Below are positions 10,011-17,961 of a DNA stretch of 64,000 nt, piece after piece. The DNA comes from Polaribacter reichenbachii (GTDB lineage: Bacteria > Bacteroidota > Bacteroidia > Flavobacteriales > Flavobacteriaceae). The notes under the pieces were generated by a model. That model was not told the DNA's origin, searched no databases, and worked only from the letters and a program-made list of their open reading frames with translations. How positions within the stretch are numbered: position 1 is the stretch's first letter; each line of letters opens with the position of its first letter. A program made the translations under genes and the position numbers. The stretch is taken from contig NZ_CP019419.1 in assembly GCF_001975665.1 (NCBI RefSeq), positions 868,001 through 932,000 on the forward strand. The letters run 5' to 3'.

Positions 10011-10028
10011 AAAAGTAATAAAAAAATA

Positions 10029-10038
10029 TGCGCGCTCA
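10029..10038. promoter_or_regulatory. Candidate LacI-type operator O2
   Basis: TGCGCGCTCA is 8 of 10 symmetric around GCGC, in a GC-rich island within very AT-rich DNA. Together with O1 (centres about 29 bp apart) it lies between the uronate operon and the lacI-like gene. It could serve both promoters and autoregulation. Confidence 0.55.
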
Positions 10039-10112
10039 CATTTTTAGTTCTTTTTTTGTTAAATTGCATTAGATTAATAAAAAACTATCGAGTTAAGATA
10101 GAGCTCATTAAA

Positions 10113-11147
10113 ATGATTACAATAAAAGATATTGCTAGAGAAGCTAATGTTTCTGAAGGAACTGTAGATCGAGTTATACACAATAGAAGTGGCGTTTCTA
10201 AAAAAACTGAAGCTAAGATTAGAAAAATACTAGATCATTATAATTTTAAGGTTAACCCTGTTGCAAGAGCACTTGCAACTAAAAAAAAACATTCTATTGC
10301 GGTGTTAATCCCTAATTATAATAAGATTGATTATTTTTGGAAATCTCCTTATGATGGTATTTATAAAGCCAGGGATGAAGTTTATAATTTTGGAGTTGAA
10401 GTAAACTGTTTTTCTTATGACCAATACAACCAAGAATCATTTTATGCTGCATTAAAAAATATACTAGATATAAAACCCAGTGCTGTTGTTATAGTTCCAA
10501 ATTTTTATGAAGAAACTAAAATTATAGTTACTGAATTAGAAAAAAGCAAGATCCCATATGTCTTTTTAAATATCGATATTAATGGTTTTAATAATTTAAC
10601 TTATATAGGACAAAATTCTTATACTGCTGGATATGTGGCAGGAAAATTGATGCATTTAAAAAATTATAAAATCTCTAACTTTTTAATTATACAGTCTAAA
10701 TACAATATAACTAAAAACAATACAGTTTCTGACAGAATTAAAGGTTTTAATGATTTTTTTATCAAAAATAATATTAACAGTAATATTAAAACTTTAAGAA
10801 TTAAAGATATGATTAACTCTTCTGAGACAAAAGAGATTATAAATTCTTATTTAATGAGTTGCAATAATTTAAAAGGAATTTTTGTACCCTCTAGTAGAAT
10901 TCATATAGCTGTTGATTGTATGGAAAAAAAATACCTAAAACAACTTGATTTAATAGGTTTTGATGATATACCAGAAAATAAAAGATGTTTGAATAATGAT
11001 TCGGTTTCATTTATTATATCGCAAAGATCTTTTGATCAAGGATATAAATCTATACACATATTAACAGATTATCTTATTTATAATAAAAAGCCTAATAACA
11101 AAGTTTACCTTCCTATAGATATTTTAATCAAAGAAAACATAAACTAA
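10113..11147 (+). CDS. LacI family transcriptional regulator of the uronate operon
   Basis: 344 residues from ATG 10113. The frame is open upstream to 9999, but that would include the operators and a non-family leader. The N-terminus ITIKDIAREANVSEGTVDRV is the LacI helix-turn-helix, and NPVARALATKKKHSIAVLIP is the hinge and first strand of a periplasmic-binding-protein-like effector domain. TYIGQNSYTAGYVAG is a conserved part of that domain. Divergent transcription from the uxu/kdu genes and palindromes between them indicate local control; the effector is probably a uronate or KDG (inference). Confidence 0.9.
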   Translation: MITIKDIAREANVSEGTVDRVIHNRSGVSKKTEAKIRKILDHYNFKVNPVARALATKKKHSIAVLIPNYNKIDYFWKSPYDGIYKARDEVYNFGVEVNCFSYDQYNQESFYAALKNILDIKPSAVVIVPNFYEETKIIVTELEKSKIPYVFLNIDINGFNNLTYIGQNSYTAGYVAGKLMHLKNYKISNFLIIQSKYNITKNNTVSDRIKGFNDFFIKNNINSNIKTLRIKDMINSSETKEIINSYLMSCNNLKGIFVPSSRIHIAVDCMEKKYLKQLDLIGFDDIPENKRCLNNDSVSFIISQRSFDQGYKSIHILTDYLIYNKKPNNKVYLPIDILIKENIN

Positions 11148-11259
11148 ATCTGCTTGTTAAAACATTCATTTTAATATACAAAAACAATAATCATCTTAAA
11201 ACATAATTCCTAAAAACAAAGTTATTAATTATTAAAAATGCCAAAAATATTTTCGGCTA

Positions 11260-11302
11260 TGACATATATCATACCTAAAATCTTATAATTTTTATAACTT
11301 TA
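11260..11302 (+). promoter_or_regulatory. FNR-like box plus -7 element of usp (11307)
   Basis: Box TGACATATATCA at 11260-11271, 23 bp, then TAACTTTA at 11295-11302 (7 of 8 to TAnnTTTG). The predicted transcription start would be within a few bases of the ATG at 11307, so the mRNA may be leaderless. Confidence 0.7.
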
Positions 11303-11306
11303 ACTT

Positions 11307-12143
11307 ATGAGAAACATATTATTATTAACCGATTTTTCTGAAAATTCAATTAATGCAATTCGCTATGCACTGCATCTTTTTGAAGATGATATCTGTAATT
11401 TTAATATGCTTTATGTACAAAAGTCATCTTCTTATTTAGTAGATGATTTTATGCTAGCTGGAGAAAGAAGTGTTTACGATACTATTATAAAAAAACCGAA
11501 AACTCAATTAGCTAAATTGGTAGTTAAGATTGAAAATGAATTTAATAATAAGAACTTTAATTTCTCATATTTGGTTAGCTATAATTCATTAGTAGCATCT
11601 GTAAAAGAAATTATAAAGTCTAAAGAAATAGATTTAATTGTTATAGGTACCAATGGGGTTACTGGTGCAGACGAAGTAATATTTGGCAGCAATACAATTA
11701 ATATTATTAGAGAAGTTGATTGCGCAACACTTATAATACCAGAAGATTATAAATATATACAAAGGCCTAAACAAATTTTATTACCTTTAGATATTGATGA
11801 TTCTGTAAAGGGAAACGCATTTATAGACATCATAAAATTTACCAATCATTTTGGTAAAAAATTACATCTTGTTAGAATTAAGCCTAATAATGAAGATTCT
11901 AAAGAAGAAAAAAATGACATTAGAAACATCGATTTCTTTTTAAAAGACACTGACAATGAATATCATATTGTAAAAAATGTATCAATGCCAGATGTTGTAA
12001 ATTGTTATTTACAAACACATAATATCGATTTAATTACATTAATTGTACAAAAAGAAAGTTTGTTCGAACGTTTTATAACAGGCTCACCAACTACAAAAAT
12101 TGCACATAAGCTAAGCTTACCTTTATTGGTTTTTCATTCATAA
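11307..12143 (+). CDS. Universal stress protein, tandem UspA domains
   Basis: 278 residues, two Usp domains. The first begins NILLLTDFSENSINAIRYAL and keeps the ATP-binding pattern GTNG-x9-GS (VIGTNGVTGADEVIFGSN). The second half (from about residue 148, KQILLPLDIDDSVKG) lacks the glycine motif and is probably structural. It is cytoplasmic and likely acts in survival under energy or oxygen limitation, as many Usp proteins do. It stands alone with its own FNR-like promoter and is paralogous to three further usp genes within 8 kb. Confidence 0.9.
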   Translation: MRNILLLTDFSENSINAIRYALHLFEDDICNFNMLYVQKSSSYLVDDFMLAGERSVYDTIIKKPKTQLAKLVVKIENEFNNKNFNFSYLVSYNSLVASVKEIIKSKEIDLIVIGTNGVTGADEVIFGSNTINIIREVDCATLIIPEDYKYIQRPKQILLPLDIDDSVKGNAFIDIIKFTNHFGKKLHLVRIKPNNEDSKEEKNDIRNIDFFLKDTDNEYHIVKNVSMPDVVNCYLQTHNIDLITLIVQKESLFERFITGSPTTKIAHKLSLPLLVFHS

Positions 12144-12174
12144 AAACCGGCTTTATTTAACATATTATTGATAA

Positions 12175-12525
12175 TTAAGTTCTAGGTTTGTAAGTACGTT
12201 TTCTATTAGAATCTAAGATAGCCATTGTTAAAATAATTATGTTTAATGCAGTTGCATACCTAGTATCTTGCCAGTCTTTGATAATTAAAAACTGAGAAAG
12301 ACAAACAGCTACAATAGTAATAGTAAGCCATTTCTTTCTCTTTAATAAATCTCTAGAAACTTTTACAAATAACCCAAAAGCTAATAGCCATAATACACCT
12401 AATGGTTTAGAAATACTTAAAACACCTTTAAATAAATCAATATCGAAATAAGCTATTATAAAACCACCTAAATGTAGTATGGCGTGGAAAAATATGATTA
12501 AAACTAAAAAATATTTCATACTCAA
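12175..12525 (-). CDS. Small integral membrane protein, function unknown
   Basis: 116 residues with about four hydrophobic helices (from FLVLIIFFHAILHLGGFIIAYF onward) and a basic tail NRKRTYKP. I do not recognise a named family. It begins 4 bp after the stop of the flavin split-barrel gene, so the two form one unit driven by the FNR-like promoter at 13012-13054. That ties it to the stress island. Confidence 0.65.
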   Translation of the reverse strand: MSMKYFLVLIIFFHAILHLGGFIIAYFDIDLFKGVLSISKPLGVLWLLAFGLFVKVSRDLLKRKKWLTITIVAVCLSQFLIIKDWQDTRYATALNIIILTMAILDSNRKRTYKPRT

Positions 12526-12529
12526 AAAA

Positions 12530-12982
12530 TTAGTTAATTCTCTTTTTTCCTGTTACTTCGTCAATTGCAATTTTAAATACAATTGGCAAACCTTCTTCAT
12601 GAAGTTTACTTGAGAAATCACTAATAAAATGAAAATCTTTTTTTTCTTTTTTGGATGCTAAATTCTTAATTCCTTCTGCAAACTCATGCAAACTAGCTTT
12701 TGCATCTATACCAGAAAGTTCTTCATAAACTCCGTGTGCTAAAACAGATTTCCAATTGTTAAGGTTTTCTATTTCATCAATTTCTAATGATACAGAATTG
12801 TTTTTTCTCATTGTAACTGTTTTATGCCCTTCGTTTGTGTAGCCTAAAACTGTATCATCTACCGTAAAAAAATAAGTAATTGGTATTACAAATGGTCTAT
12901 CTCTATAAATATAGGCCAAATGCCCAATATAATTGTTTGTTAAAAGGTTTTTACATTCCTTTTCGTTTAGATTAGTGATCAT
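12530..12982 (-). CDS. Pyridoxamine 5'-phosphate oxidase-like flavin split-barrel protein
   Basis: 150 residues from ATG 12982 (MITNLNEKECKNLL). A frame reaching 13048 exists but runs through the promoter (-7 box at 13012-13019), so the shorter start is chosen. The pattern LLTNNYIGHLAYIYRDRPFVIPITYFF...GHKTVTMRKNNSVSLEID is that of NimA/PNPOx-like FMN-binding proteins, which often reduce small molecules or bind heme or F420-like cofactors. The exact substrate is unknown. Such proteins frequently belong to FNR- or DosR-type hypoxia regulons, in keeping with the box upstream. Confidence 0.78.
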   Translation of the reverse strand: MITNLNEKECKNLLTNNYIGHLAYIYRDRPFVIPITYFFTVDDTVLGYTNEGHKTVTMRKNNSVSLEIDEIENLNNWKSVLAHGVYEELSGIDAKASLHEFAEGIKNLASKKEKKDFHFISDFSSKLHEEGLPIVFKIAIDEVTGKKRIN

Positions 12983-13011
12983 GACTTTTGCTTTTAAAAT
13001 TACCCCGTTTC

Positions 13012-13054
13012 CAAAGCTATAAAAAATAAAAACAAAAAACAATGACATTGGTCA
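13012..13054 (-). promoter_or_regulatory. FNR-like box plus -7 element of the split-barrel operon
   Basis: Reading the minus strand: TGACCAATGTCA (13054-13043, perfect TGAC-N4-GTCA palindrome), 23 bp, then TAGCTTTG (13019-13012), a perfect TAnnTTTG. The predicted start of transcription is about 24 nt upstream of the ATG at 12982. Confidence 0.8.
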
Positions 13055-13080
13055 TTATTGATAATCAATTATTTAAAAAA

Positions 13081-13374
13081 TTAATCTTCATAAAACCTAA
13101 GTTTATTTTTTAGTTCGGTTTTTTCTATCTGTAGCTTTTCAATTTGTTTTAATAAATTATGAATAACATCTATACCTTCTAAGTTTATTTTTAAATCGTA
13201 GTGTAAGCGAATAATTTTTTCTACAGCATAAAGTTGATTCTTGTATAGGTAATTTTCATTCTCACTAACAAGAACATCAATTAACTCATATTCTTGCAAC
13301 TCATTAATAAAAGCCTTAGAAACCTTATAATGAGTGCAAAATTGTTGTACCGAAATTAAATTTGATTTTTCCAT
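13081..13374 (-). CDS. cbpM: CbpM-like chaperone modulator (MerR-like HTH)
   Basis: 97 residues. The N-terminal half (LISVQQFCTHYKVSKAFINELQEYELIDV) is the MerR-like helix-turn-helix of CbpM, the rest (from about residue 55) is helical and coiled-coil-like. CbpM binds the J-domain of CbpA and inhibits it. It starts 1 bp after the end of the cbpA-like gene, the usual arrangement. Confidence 0.82.
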   Translation of the reverse strand: MEKSNLISVQQFCTHYKVSKAFINELQEYELIDVLVSENENYLYKNQLYAVEKIIRLHYDLKINLEGIDVIHNLLKQIEKLQIEKTELKNKLRFYED

Positions 13375-13375
13375 C

Positions 13376-14257
13376 TTATCTTAGTTTTGATAATTCTGTA
13401 AAAAGTTCTTTTTCTTTAGTGGTAAGGTTTGTTGGGGTTTTTAATTGATAAGTAATATACAAATCACCAAATTGATTTTCTTGCTTGTATTTAGGAAAAC
13501 CTTTACCTTTTAACTTAACTTTTGTACCATTTTGAGTTTCTGGTTTTATCGTTAATTTTACTTTACCATTAAAAGTATCTACCATTAGTTCTGATCCTAA
13601 AAGTGCTTTGTACAAATCTAATTCTACAGTTGTATACAAATTATCGCCTTTTCTTTTAAATGCTGTATTATTTATTACAGAAAACTGAATGTACAAATCG
13701 CCATTGGGTCCACCATTCATTCCTTTGCCTCCATAACCATTTATTTTTATTACCTGTTCGTTTTCTATGCCTGCAGGAATCGTAATTCGAATATTTTTAT
13801 TGTTAATGGTTAAAGTGCGTTTATGAGTTGTATAAACATCCTTTAGGTTTAATTGCAATTGCGCATTAAAATCTTGACCTCTAAATTTTGCTTGATTTCT
13901 TTGTTGATGAGATGAATTACTTCTAAACATATTCTCGAAAAAATCAGAGAAATCTTCTTCAGAATATTGCCCAGTATCTCCTCTACTTTTTGAGTATTGT
14001 TCTTGTTGCTTGGCTTTTTCGTATTCTTCGGCGTGTTCCCAATGTTCTCCATATTCATCGTATTTTTTTCGATTAGCTGTATTGCTTAAAACCTCATTTG
14101 CTTCATTAACTTCCTTGAACTTTTTTTCAGCAGCAGGATCGTTTGGATTTAAATCTGGATGGTATTTGCGAGCCAATTTTCTGTATGCTTTTTTAATATC
14201 TTTCTCTGTCGCATTTTTAGAAAGCTCTAGTATTTTATAATAATCAATAAAAGCCAT
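13376..14257 (-). CDS. cbpA: CbpA-type DnaJ co-chaperone
   Basis: 293 residues. J-domain at residues 1-70 with the HPD motif (KYHPDLNP), a charged linker, then the two beta-sandwich substrate-binding domains ([42 protein letters not shown]). The zinc-finger CxxCxGxG repeats of true DnaJ are absent, which identifies CbpA. It works with DnaK in the cytoplasm, in stationary-phase or stress conditions. Promoter with FNR-like box immediately upstream; divergent from the histidine kinase gene. Confidence 0.92.
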   Translation of the reverse strand: MAFIDYYKILELSKNATEKDIKKAYRKLARKYHPDLNPNDPAAEKKFKEVNEANEVLSNTANRKKYDEYGEHWEHAEEYEKAKQQEQYSKSRGDTGQYSEEDFSDFFENMFRSNSSHQQRNQAKFRGQDFNAQLQLNLKDVYTTHKRTLTINNKNIRITIPAGIENEQVIKINGYGGKGMNGGPNGDLYIQFSVINNTAFKRKGDNLYTTVELDLYKALLGSELMVDTFNGKVKLTIKPETQNGTKVKLKGKGFPKYKQENQFGDLYITYQLKTPTNLTTKEKELFTELSKLR

Positions 14258-14275
14258 ACTGTTTGTATTAGAGTA

Positions 14276-14318
14276 ACAATTTACTATGATTGTAAAAAAT
14301 AAAAAATGATAAATATCA
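14276..14318 (-). promoter_or_regulatory. FNR-like box plus -7 element of cbpA-cbpM; shared divergent region
   Basis: Minus strand: TGATATTTATCA (14318-14307), 23 bp, then TAAATTGT (14283-14276), a weaker match to TAnnTTTG. Because the box is palindromic and only 65 bp from the kinase ATG it could also act on the divergent kinase-regulator operon. Confidence 0.7.
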
Positions 14319-14354
14319 GCGTTCGTAAATTTAGGAATTGCTTTTTTGTATATT

Positions 14355-14362
14355 TATATTTG
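14355..14362 (+). promoter_or_regulatory. -7 box of the kinase-regulator operon
   Basis: TATATTTG is a perfect TAnnTTTG, ending 20 bp before the kinase ATG at 14383. The FNR-like box lies 36 bp upstream of it rather than 23, so this promoter is probably not activated in the same way. Confidence 0.55.
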
Positions 14363-14382
14363 TTTTCTAATTTAAAAAATTA

Positions 14383-15624
14383 ATGTTTAAAAAAGACCAA
14401 GATATTTTCAATATTCTTTTAGGATCGGTTTCTGAAGGAGTTATTATAGTAGATGAACACCAAAACATTGTAGAAGCCAACGAATCTGCTATAAAAATGT
14501 TTGGTTATAATAATGATGAGCTTATAAAGAAACCTTTAAACATTCTAATACCTCAAAATTATCATGCAAATCATGGAAGCCATTTTAAAGGTTTTATGAA
14601 AGATAAAAAGAAGAGAAGAATGGGACAAGGTCGTGATATCTTTGGAGCAAAAAAAGATGGTAGTATTTTCCCTTTAGAAGCTGGTTTAAATCCTTTTAAC
14701 ATTTATGGGCAAAACTATGTAATGGCACTTATTATAGACATTACTTTTCGTAAAGAACAAGAGAAAAAAATTATAGCCCTAAACACAAAATTAGAAAACG
14801 AAGTTGAGCAGAGAACAGAAGAATTAAAAGCTGCAATAGAAGAATTAAAATCTTTAAATTTAGAGTTAGGTAATGAAAACCAAAAGCGTAAAAATGCTGA
14901 AGAAGAAATAAAATCTGCACTTAAAAAAGAGCAAGAATTAAATGAGTTGAAAACTAAATTTTTATCTTTAGTATCTCATGAATTTAAAACCCCTTTAAGC
15001 GGAATTTTAACCTCTACAATGTTGTTGGGTAAATACAAATTAAGTGAACAACAAAAAAATAGAGACAAACACCTAAAAACAATTACAGATAAAGTACATT
15101 ATTTAAATAATATTTTAAATGATTTTTTATCCGTAGAAAAATTAGAAAGAGGTCAAATACATTACAACCCAACTACTTTTAAGTTAAGTAAAGTTTTAGA
15201 TGAAGTAGTTTATAATGCGAATATTTTATTAAAAGATGGACAGAAAATTAACTATCCAGTAAATATTAATAATTACTTTTTACATCAAGATGAAAAAATT
15301 ATTGAATTAGCATTATCTAATTTAGTAAACAATGCCATAAAATATTCATCAGAAAATACCATTATAGATCTTAATGTTTATCAAAATGAAACAGAAACTA
15401 CTTTTACTGTAAATGATAACGGAATTGGGATTCCAAAAAACGATCAAAAAAATATTTTTAATAGATATTTTAGAGCAGAAAACGCGTTATTGTCTCAAGG
15501 AACTGGTATTGGACTTAATATCGTAAAAACACATATAGAGAACTTAAATGGAACTATTTCTTTTAAAAGTACAGAAAATATAGGTACTACTTTTACCATA
15601 ATAATTCCTAACAAATCGAAATAA
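14383..15624 (+). CDS. PAS-domain sensor histidine kinase
   Basis: 413 residues, no membrane segment, so cytoplasmic. An N-terminal PAS domain (residues about 8-125, SVSEGVIIVDEHQNIVEANESA) is followed by a coiled coil, then the dimerisation domain with the phospho-accepting His199 (SLVSHEFKTPLSG), and the ATPase domain with the N box (LSNLVNNAIKYSS) and G boxes (DNGIGIP, GTGIGLNIV). PAS domains of this kind may hold heme or FAD, but no diagnostic residue is evident. The stop codon overlaps the start of the regulator gene, so the pair is translationally coupled. Confidence 0.9.
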   Translation: MFKKDQDIFNILLGSVSEGVIIVDEHQNIVEANESAIKMFGYNNDELIKKPLNILIPQNYHANHGSHFKGFMKDKKKRRMGQGRDIFGAKKDGSIFPLEAGLNPFNIYGQNYVMALIIDITFRKEQEKKIIALNTKLENEVEQRTEELKAAIEELKSLNLELGNENQKRKNAEEEIKSALKKEQELNELKTKFLSLVSHEFKTPLSGILTSTMLLGKYKLSEQQKNRDKHLKTITDKVHYLNNILNDFLSVEKLERGQIHYNPTTFKLSKVLDEVVYNANILLKDGQKINYPVNINNYFLHQDEKIIELALSNLVNNAIKYSSENTIIDLNVYQNETETTFTVNDNGIGIPKNDQKNIFNRYFRAENALLSQGTGIGLNIVKTHIENLNGTISFKSTENIGTTFTIIIPNKSK

Positions 15625-16676
15625 TGAAAAAAATATTACTCATAGAAGATGATGCTGTTTTAAGAGAAAATACATCAGAATTATTAGAACTATCTAATTA
15701 CACCGTTTTTACTGCTTCTGATGGTAAAAAAGGAGTTGCTTTGGCTTCAGAAAAAAATCCTGATATTATAGTTTGCGATATTATGATGCCAGAACTAGAT
15801 GGTTATGGAGTTTTAGAAAATTTATCGAAAAATGTTAAAACAAAATACATTCCCTTTATCTTTTTATCTGCCAAAACAGAACGTAAAGATGTAAGAAAAG
15901 GTATGGATCTTGGCGCAGATGATTATATTACAAAACCTTTTAATGAAGAAGAGCTTATAAGTGCCATTGAAAGTAGAATAGCCAAAGCTGCTATTTTAAA
16001 AGATGAACGAGAAAAGCTAGCAAAATCTGATGTTGAAGACGAAAGTGAATTAAGAACTTTAAACGATTTAAAAAACTTTTTTGATGATAATGGACAAACT
16101 TTTGTTTACAAAAAAGATACTACAATTTATGAAATAGGAGACAATTCTAACTTTGTTTACTTAATTACAAAAGGGCTTATTAAGTGTTATAAATTCGATG
16201 AACAAGGTAAAGAATTAACCACTGCACTTTATAAAGAAGATGATTTATTTGGCTATACTTCTTTTACCCAAAATGTACCTTATCAAGAAACTGCAACTTC
16301 TATAGATGAGGTAGAACTAATGGGCTTACCAAAAAGTGAGATTCAGAATATTTTAAACACCAATCCAAAACTTACTTTAGATATTATTGAATTATTAACC
16401 GATAATATTTTTGGTATTAAAGAGCAATTGCTACAAATGGCTTATAGTTCTGTTCATAAAAAAACAGCATCTACTATTATAAAATTTGCGAAAAAAATGA
16501 ATCGTAAACCAGAAGATCTTATCAAAATTTCGAGAAACGATTTGGCAAGTGTAGCTGGTATTGCAACAGAAACTTTAATTAGAACCTTATCTAGCTTTAA
16601 AAAACAAGGACTTATAGAAATAGAAGGTAGATCTATTAGAATCATAGATTTAGAAAAATTACAAAGTATTTCTTAA
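15624..16676 (+). CDS. Response regulator with CRP/FNR-type effector and HTH domains
   Basis: 350 residues. Receiver domain at residues 3-120 with acidic pocket ED, phospho-accepting Asp52 (VCDIMMPELDG) and K in YITKPF; a cNMP-binding-like beta barrel at about 155-260; a Crp winged helix at about 275-345. The recognition helix reads TETLIRTLSSF, which keeps the Glu and Arg that contact the GA of TGA half-sites in CRP and FNR. No cysteine cluster for an Fe-S centre is seen in the effector domain, so control is probably by phosphorylation from the upstream kinase. It is the best local candidate to bind the seven TGAY-N4-RTCA boxes. Confidence 0.92.
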   Translation: MKKILLIEDDAVLRENTSELLELSNYTVFTASDGKKGVALASEKNPDIIVCDIMMPELDGYGVLENLSKNVKTKYIPFIFLSAKTERKDVRKGMDLGADDYITKPFNEEELISAIESRIAKAAILKDEREKLAKSDVEDESELRTLNDLKNFFDDNGQTFVYKKDTTIYEIGDNSNFVYLITKGLIKCYKFDEQGKELTTALYKEDDLFGYTSFTQNVPYQETATSIDEVELMGLPKSEIQNILNTNPKLTLDIIELLTDNIFGIKEQLLQMAYSSVHKKTASTIIKFAKKMNRKPEDLIKISRNDLASVAGIATETLIRTLSSFKKQGLIEIEGRSIRIIDLEKLQSIS

Positions 16677-16700
16677 AAAAATAAAGTAATAAAATTGATA

Positions 16701-16743
16701 TGACCAAAATCATTTCATAGAGGAATCGATCTTTTTAGTTTTG
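16701..16743 (+). promoter_or_regulatory. FNR-like box plus -7 element of usp (16763)
   Basis: TGACCAAAATCA at 16701-16712, 23 bp, then TAGTTTTG at 16736-16743, a perfect TAnnTTTG. It follows the regulator gene directly. Confidence 0.78.
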
Positions 16744-16762
16744 TTGTACTAAGAGAAAATCG

Positions 16763-17605
16763 ATGAAAAACATTTTATTACCTACAGACTTTTCTGAAAA
16801 TTCGTGGAATGCAATAGCTTACGCTATTAGTATGCATAAAGATGAAGTATGTAATTTTTATCTGTTGAATGTTAATAGAATAAACAACACAATTACAAGC
16901 GACATACCTTATACACCTAATAGCGAGGTTATAGATACCATAATTTTAAAACCTTCTAAACAAAAATTAAGAAAGGTTGTTGAGAGAATTAACAAAGTAT
17001 TTACGAAAAATAAAAATCATAAATTTTACACACTTATAGATTATAATTACTTTATAGATTCTATAAGAAAACACGTAAGTGAAAAGAATATAGATTTAAT
17101 TGTAATGGGTACCAAAGGTGCCTCTGGTTTAAAAGAGCTACTTATTGGTAGTAATGCTGGCGAGGTTATTACAAAAGTATCTTGTTCTACACTTATAGTA
17201 CCAGAAAATGCAACTTATTCATCTATTAAAGAAATTGCTTTTCCTACGGATTTTATACTTTCTTATAATACTTCAGTTTTAAACTCTATTATCAATATTT
17301 TAAAAAAGGAAAAAGCTTCTTTACGAATACTACATATTGTGCAAAGAGGTTTAGAATTAAGTTTAGATCAACAAAACAATAAAGAGGTTTTAGAAGATTT
17401 ATTTTCAAACTTTAAACATAGTTTTCATAGTTTATCGAACAGTAAAGTAGAAGATGCTATACAATGTTTTGTAGAAAGTAGAGACATAGATATGATGGCT
17501 ATGGTTGCAAAAAATCTAAACTATTTTCAACAAATATTGTTTCATTCTAAAGTAGAAAAAATTAGCTACCATACTAATGTTCCTTTTTTAGTTTTACATG
17601 AATAA
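16763..17605 (+). CDS. Universal stress protein, tandem UspA domains
   Basis: 280 residues. First Usp domain starts NILLPTDFSENSWNAIAYAIS and carries VMGTKGASGLKELLIGSN, the GxxG-x9-GS nucleotide-binding motif. The second domain (from about residue 153, EIAFPTDFILSYNTS) lacks it. It is the first gene after the two-component pair, with its own FNR-like promoter. It is closely related to the usp genes at 17962 and 18860, suggesting local duplication. Confidence 0.9.
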   Translation: MKNILLPTDFSENSWNAIAYAISMHKDEVCNFYLLNVNRINNTITSDIPYTPNSEVIDTIILKPSKQKLRKVVERINKVFTKNKNHKFYTLIDYNYFIDSIRKHVSEKNIDLIVMGTKGASGLKELLIGSNAGEVITKVSCSTLIVPENATYSSIKEIAFPTDFILSYNTSVLNSIINILKKEKASLRILHIVQRGLELSLDQQNNKEVLEDLFSNFKHSFHSLSNSKVEDAIQCFVESRDIDMMAMVAKNLNYFQQILFHSKVEKISYHTNVPFLVLHE

Positions 17606-17632
17606 TAATTAATTAAATATATTTTTTAAAAC

Positions 17633-17675
17633 TGATATTTATCATTTTCAAAAACCCAAAACTGCTTTAAATTTG
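17633..17675 (+). promoter_or_regulatory. FNR-like box plus -7 element upstream of an RNA leader
   Basis: TGATATTTATCA at 17633-17644, 23 bp, then TAAATTTG at 17668-17675, a perfect TAnnTTTG. The nearest start codon is 287 bp downstream, so this promoter must make a long leader or a small RNA. Confidence 0.8.
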
Positions 17676-17679
17676 TAGT

Positions 17680-17935
17680 ATCAAAAAAAGTTACTTTTAA
17701 GTAATTGTATTTCATAATTGAGTTTGAATCTATTTTTAGTATCGTGAAATTTAAAATAAAATCATTCTCACATAGAAATAGAAAGTCCCAGCTTTCTGTT
17801 TCTTAAAAAATGCCTTAAACTATCTATATGATAATTTAGGAGGTGATGAACAAGTTTAATTATTGTAGTTTTTTGATCTATAATAACAACTAAACTGTTC
17901 TGCAAAGGGGAGATAAAGCTCCCCTTTTTTTTTTA
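17680..17935 (+). ncRNA. Candidate FNR-box-driven small RNA or terminated leader
   Basis: A promoter at 17633-17675 and an intrinsic terminator at 17904-17934 enclose about 255 nt with no gene of normal size. The transcript would contain three clear stems: TTACTT/AAGTAA at 17691-17704, AGAAAG/CTTTCT with a six-base loop at 17780-17797, and the terminator. At 17838-17847 it carries AGGAGGTGAT, fully complementary to the canonical 3' end of bacterial 16S rRNA, followed at once by a 15-codon ORF (17846-17893). It could be a free regulatory RNA analogous in logic to FnrS of enterobacteria, or an attenuated leader of usp at 17962. No known RNA family is recognised. Confidence 0.55.
17904..17934 (+). 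terminator. Strong intrinsic terminator before usp (17962)
   Basis: Stem AAAGGGGAG / CTCCCCTTT with a six-base loop, followed by an unbroken T run to 17934. It lies only 27 bp upstream of the next start codon. Confidence 0.88.
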
Positions 17936-17961
17936 TTTTTTCTACTTATAAAAATAGTATT

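Noticed and set aside
9999..10112. N-terminal extension of the LacI gene
   Set aside because: The family start is ATG 10113; the extension would cover two operator palindromes and has no family similarity.
12983..13048. Longer start for the flavin split-barrel gene
   Set aside because: It overlaps a perfect TAnnTTTG box and adds a hydrophobic leader foreign to the family.
14307..14362. Activation of the kinase gene by the shared FNR-like box
   Set aside because: The good -7 box there is 36 bp away, not 23, so the common architecture does not hold in that direction.
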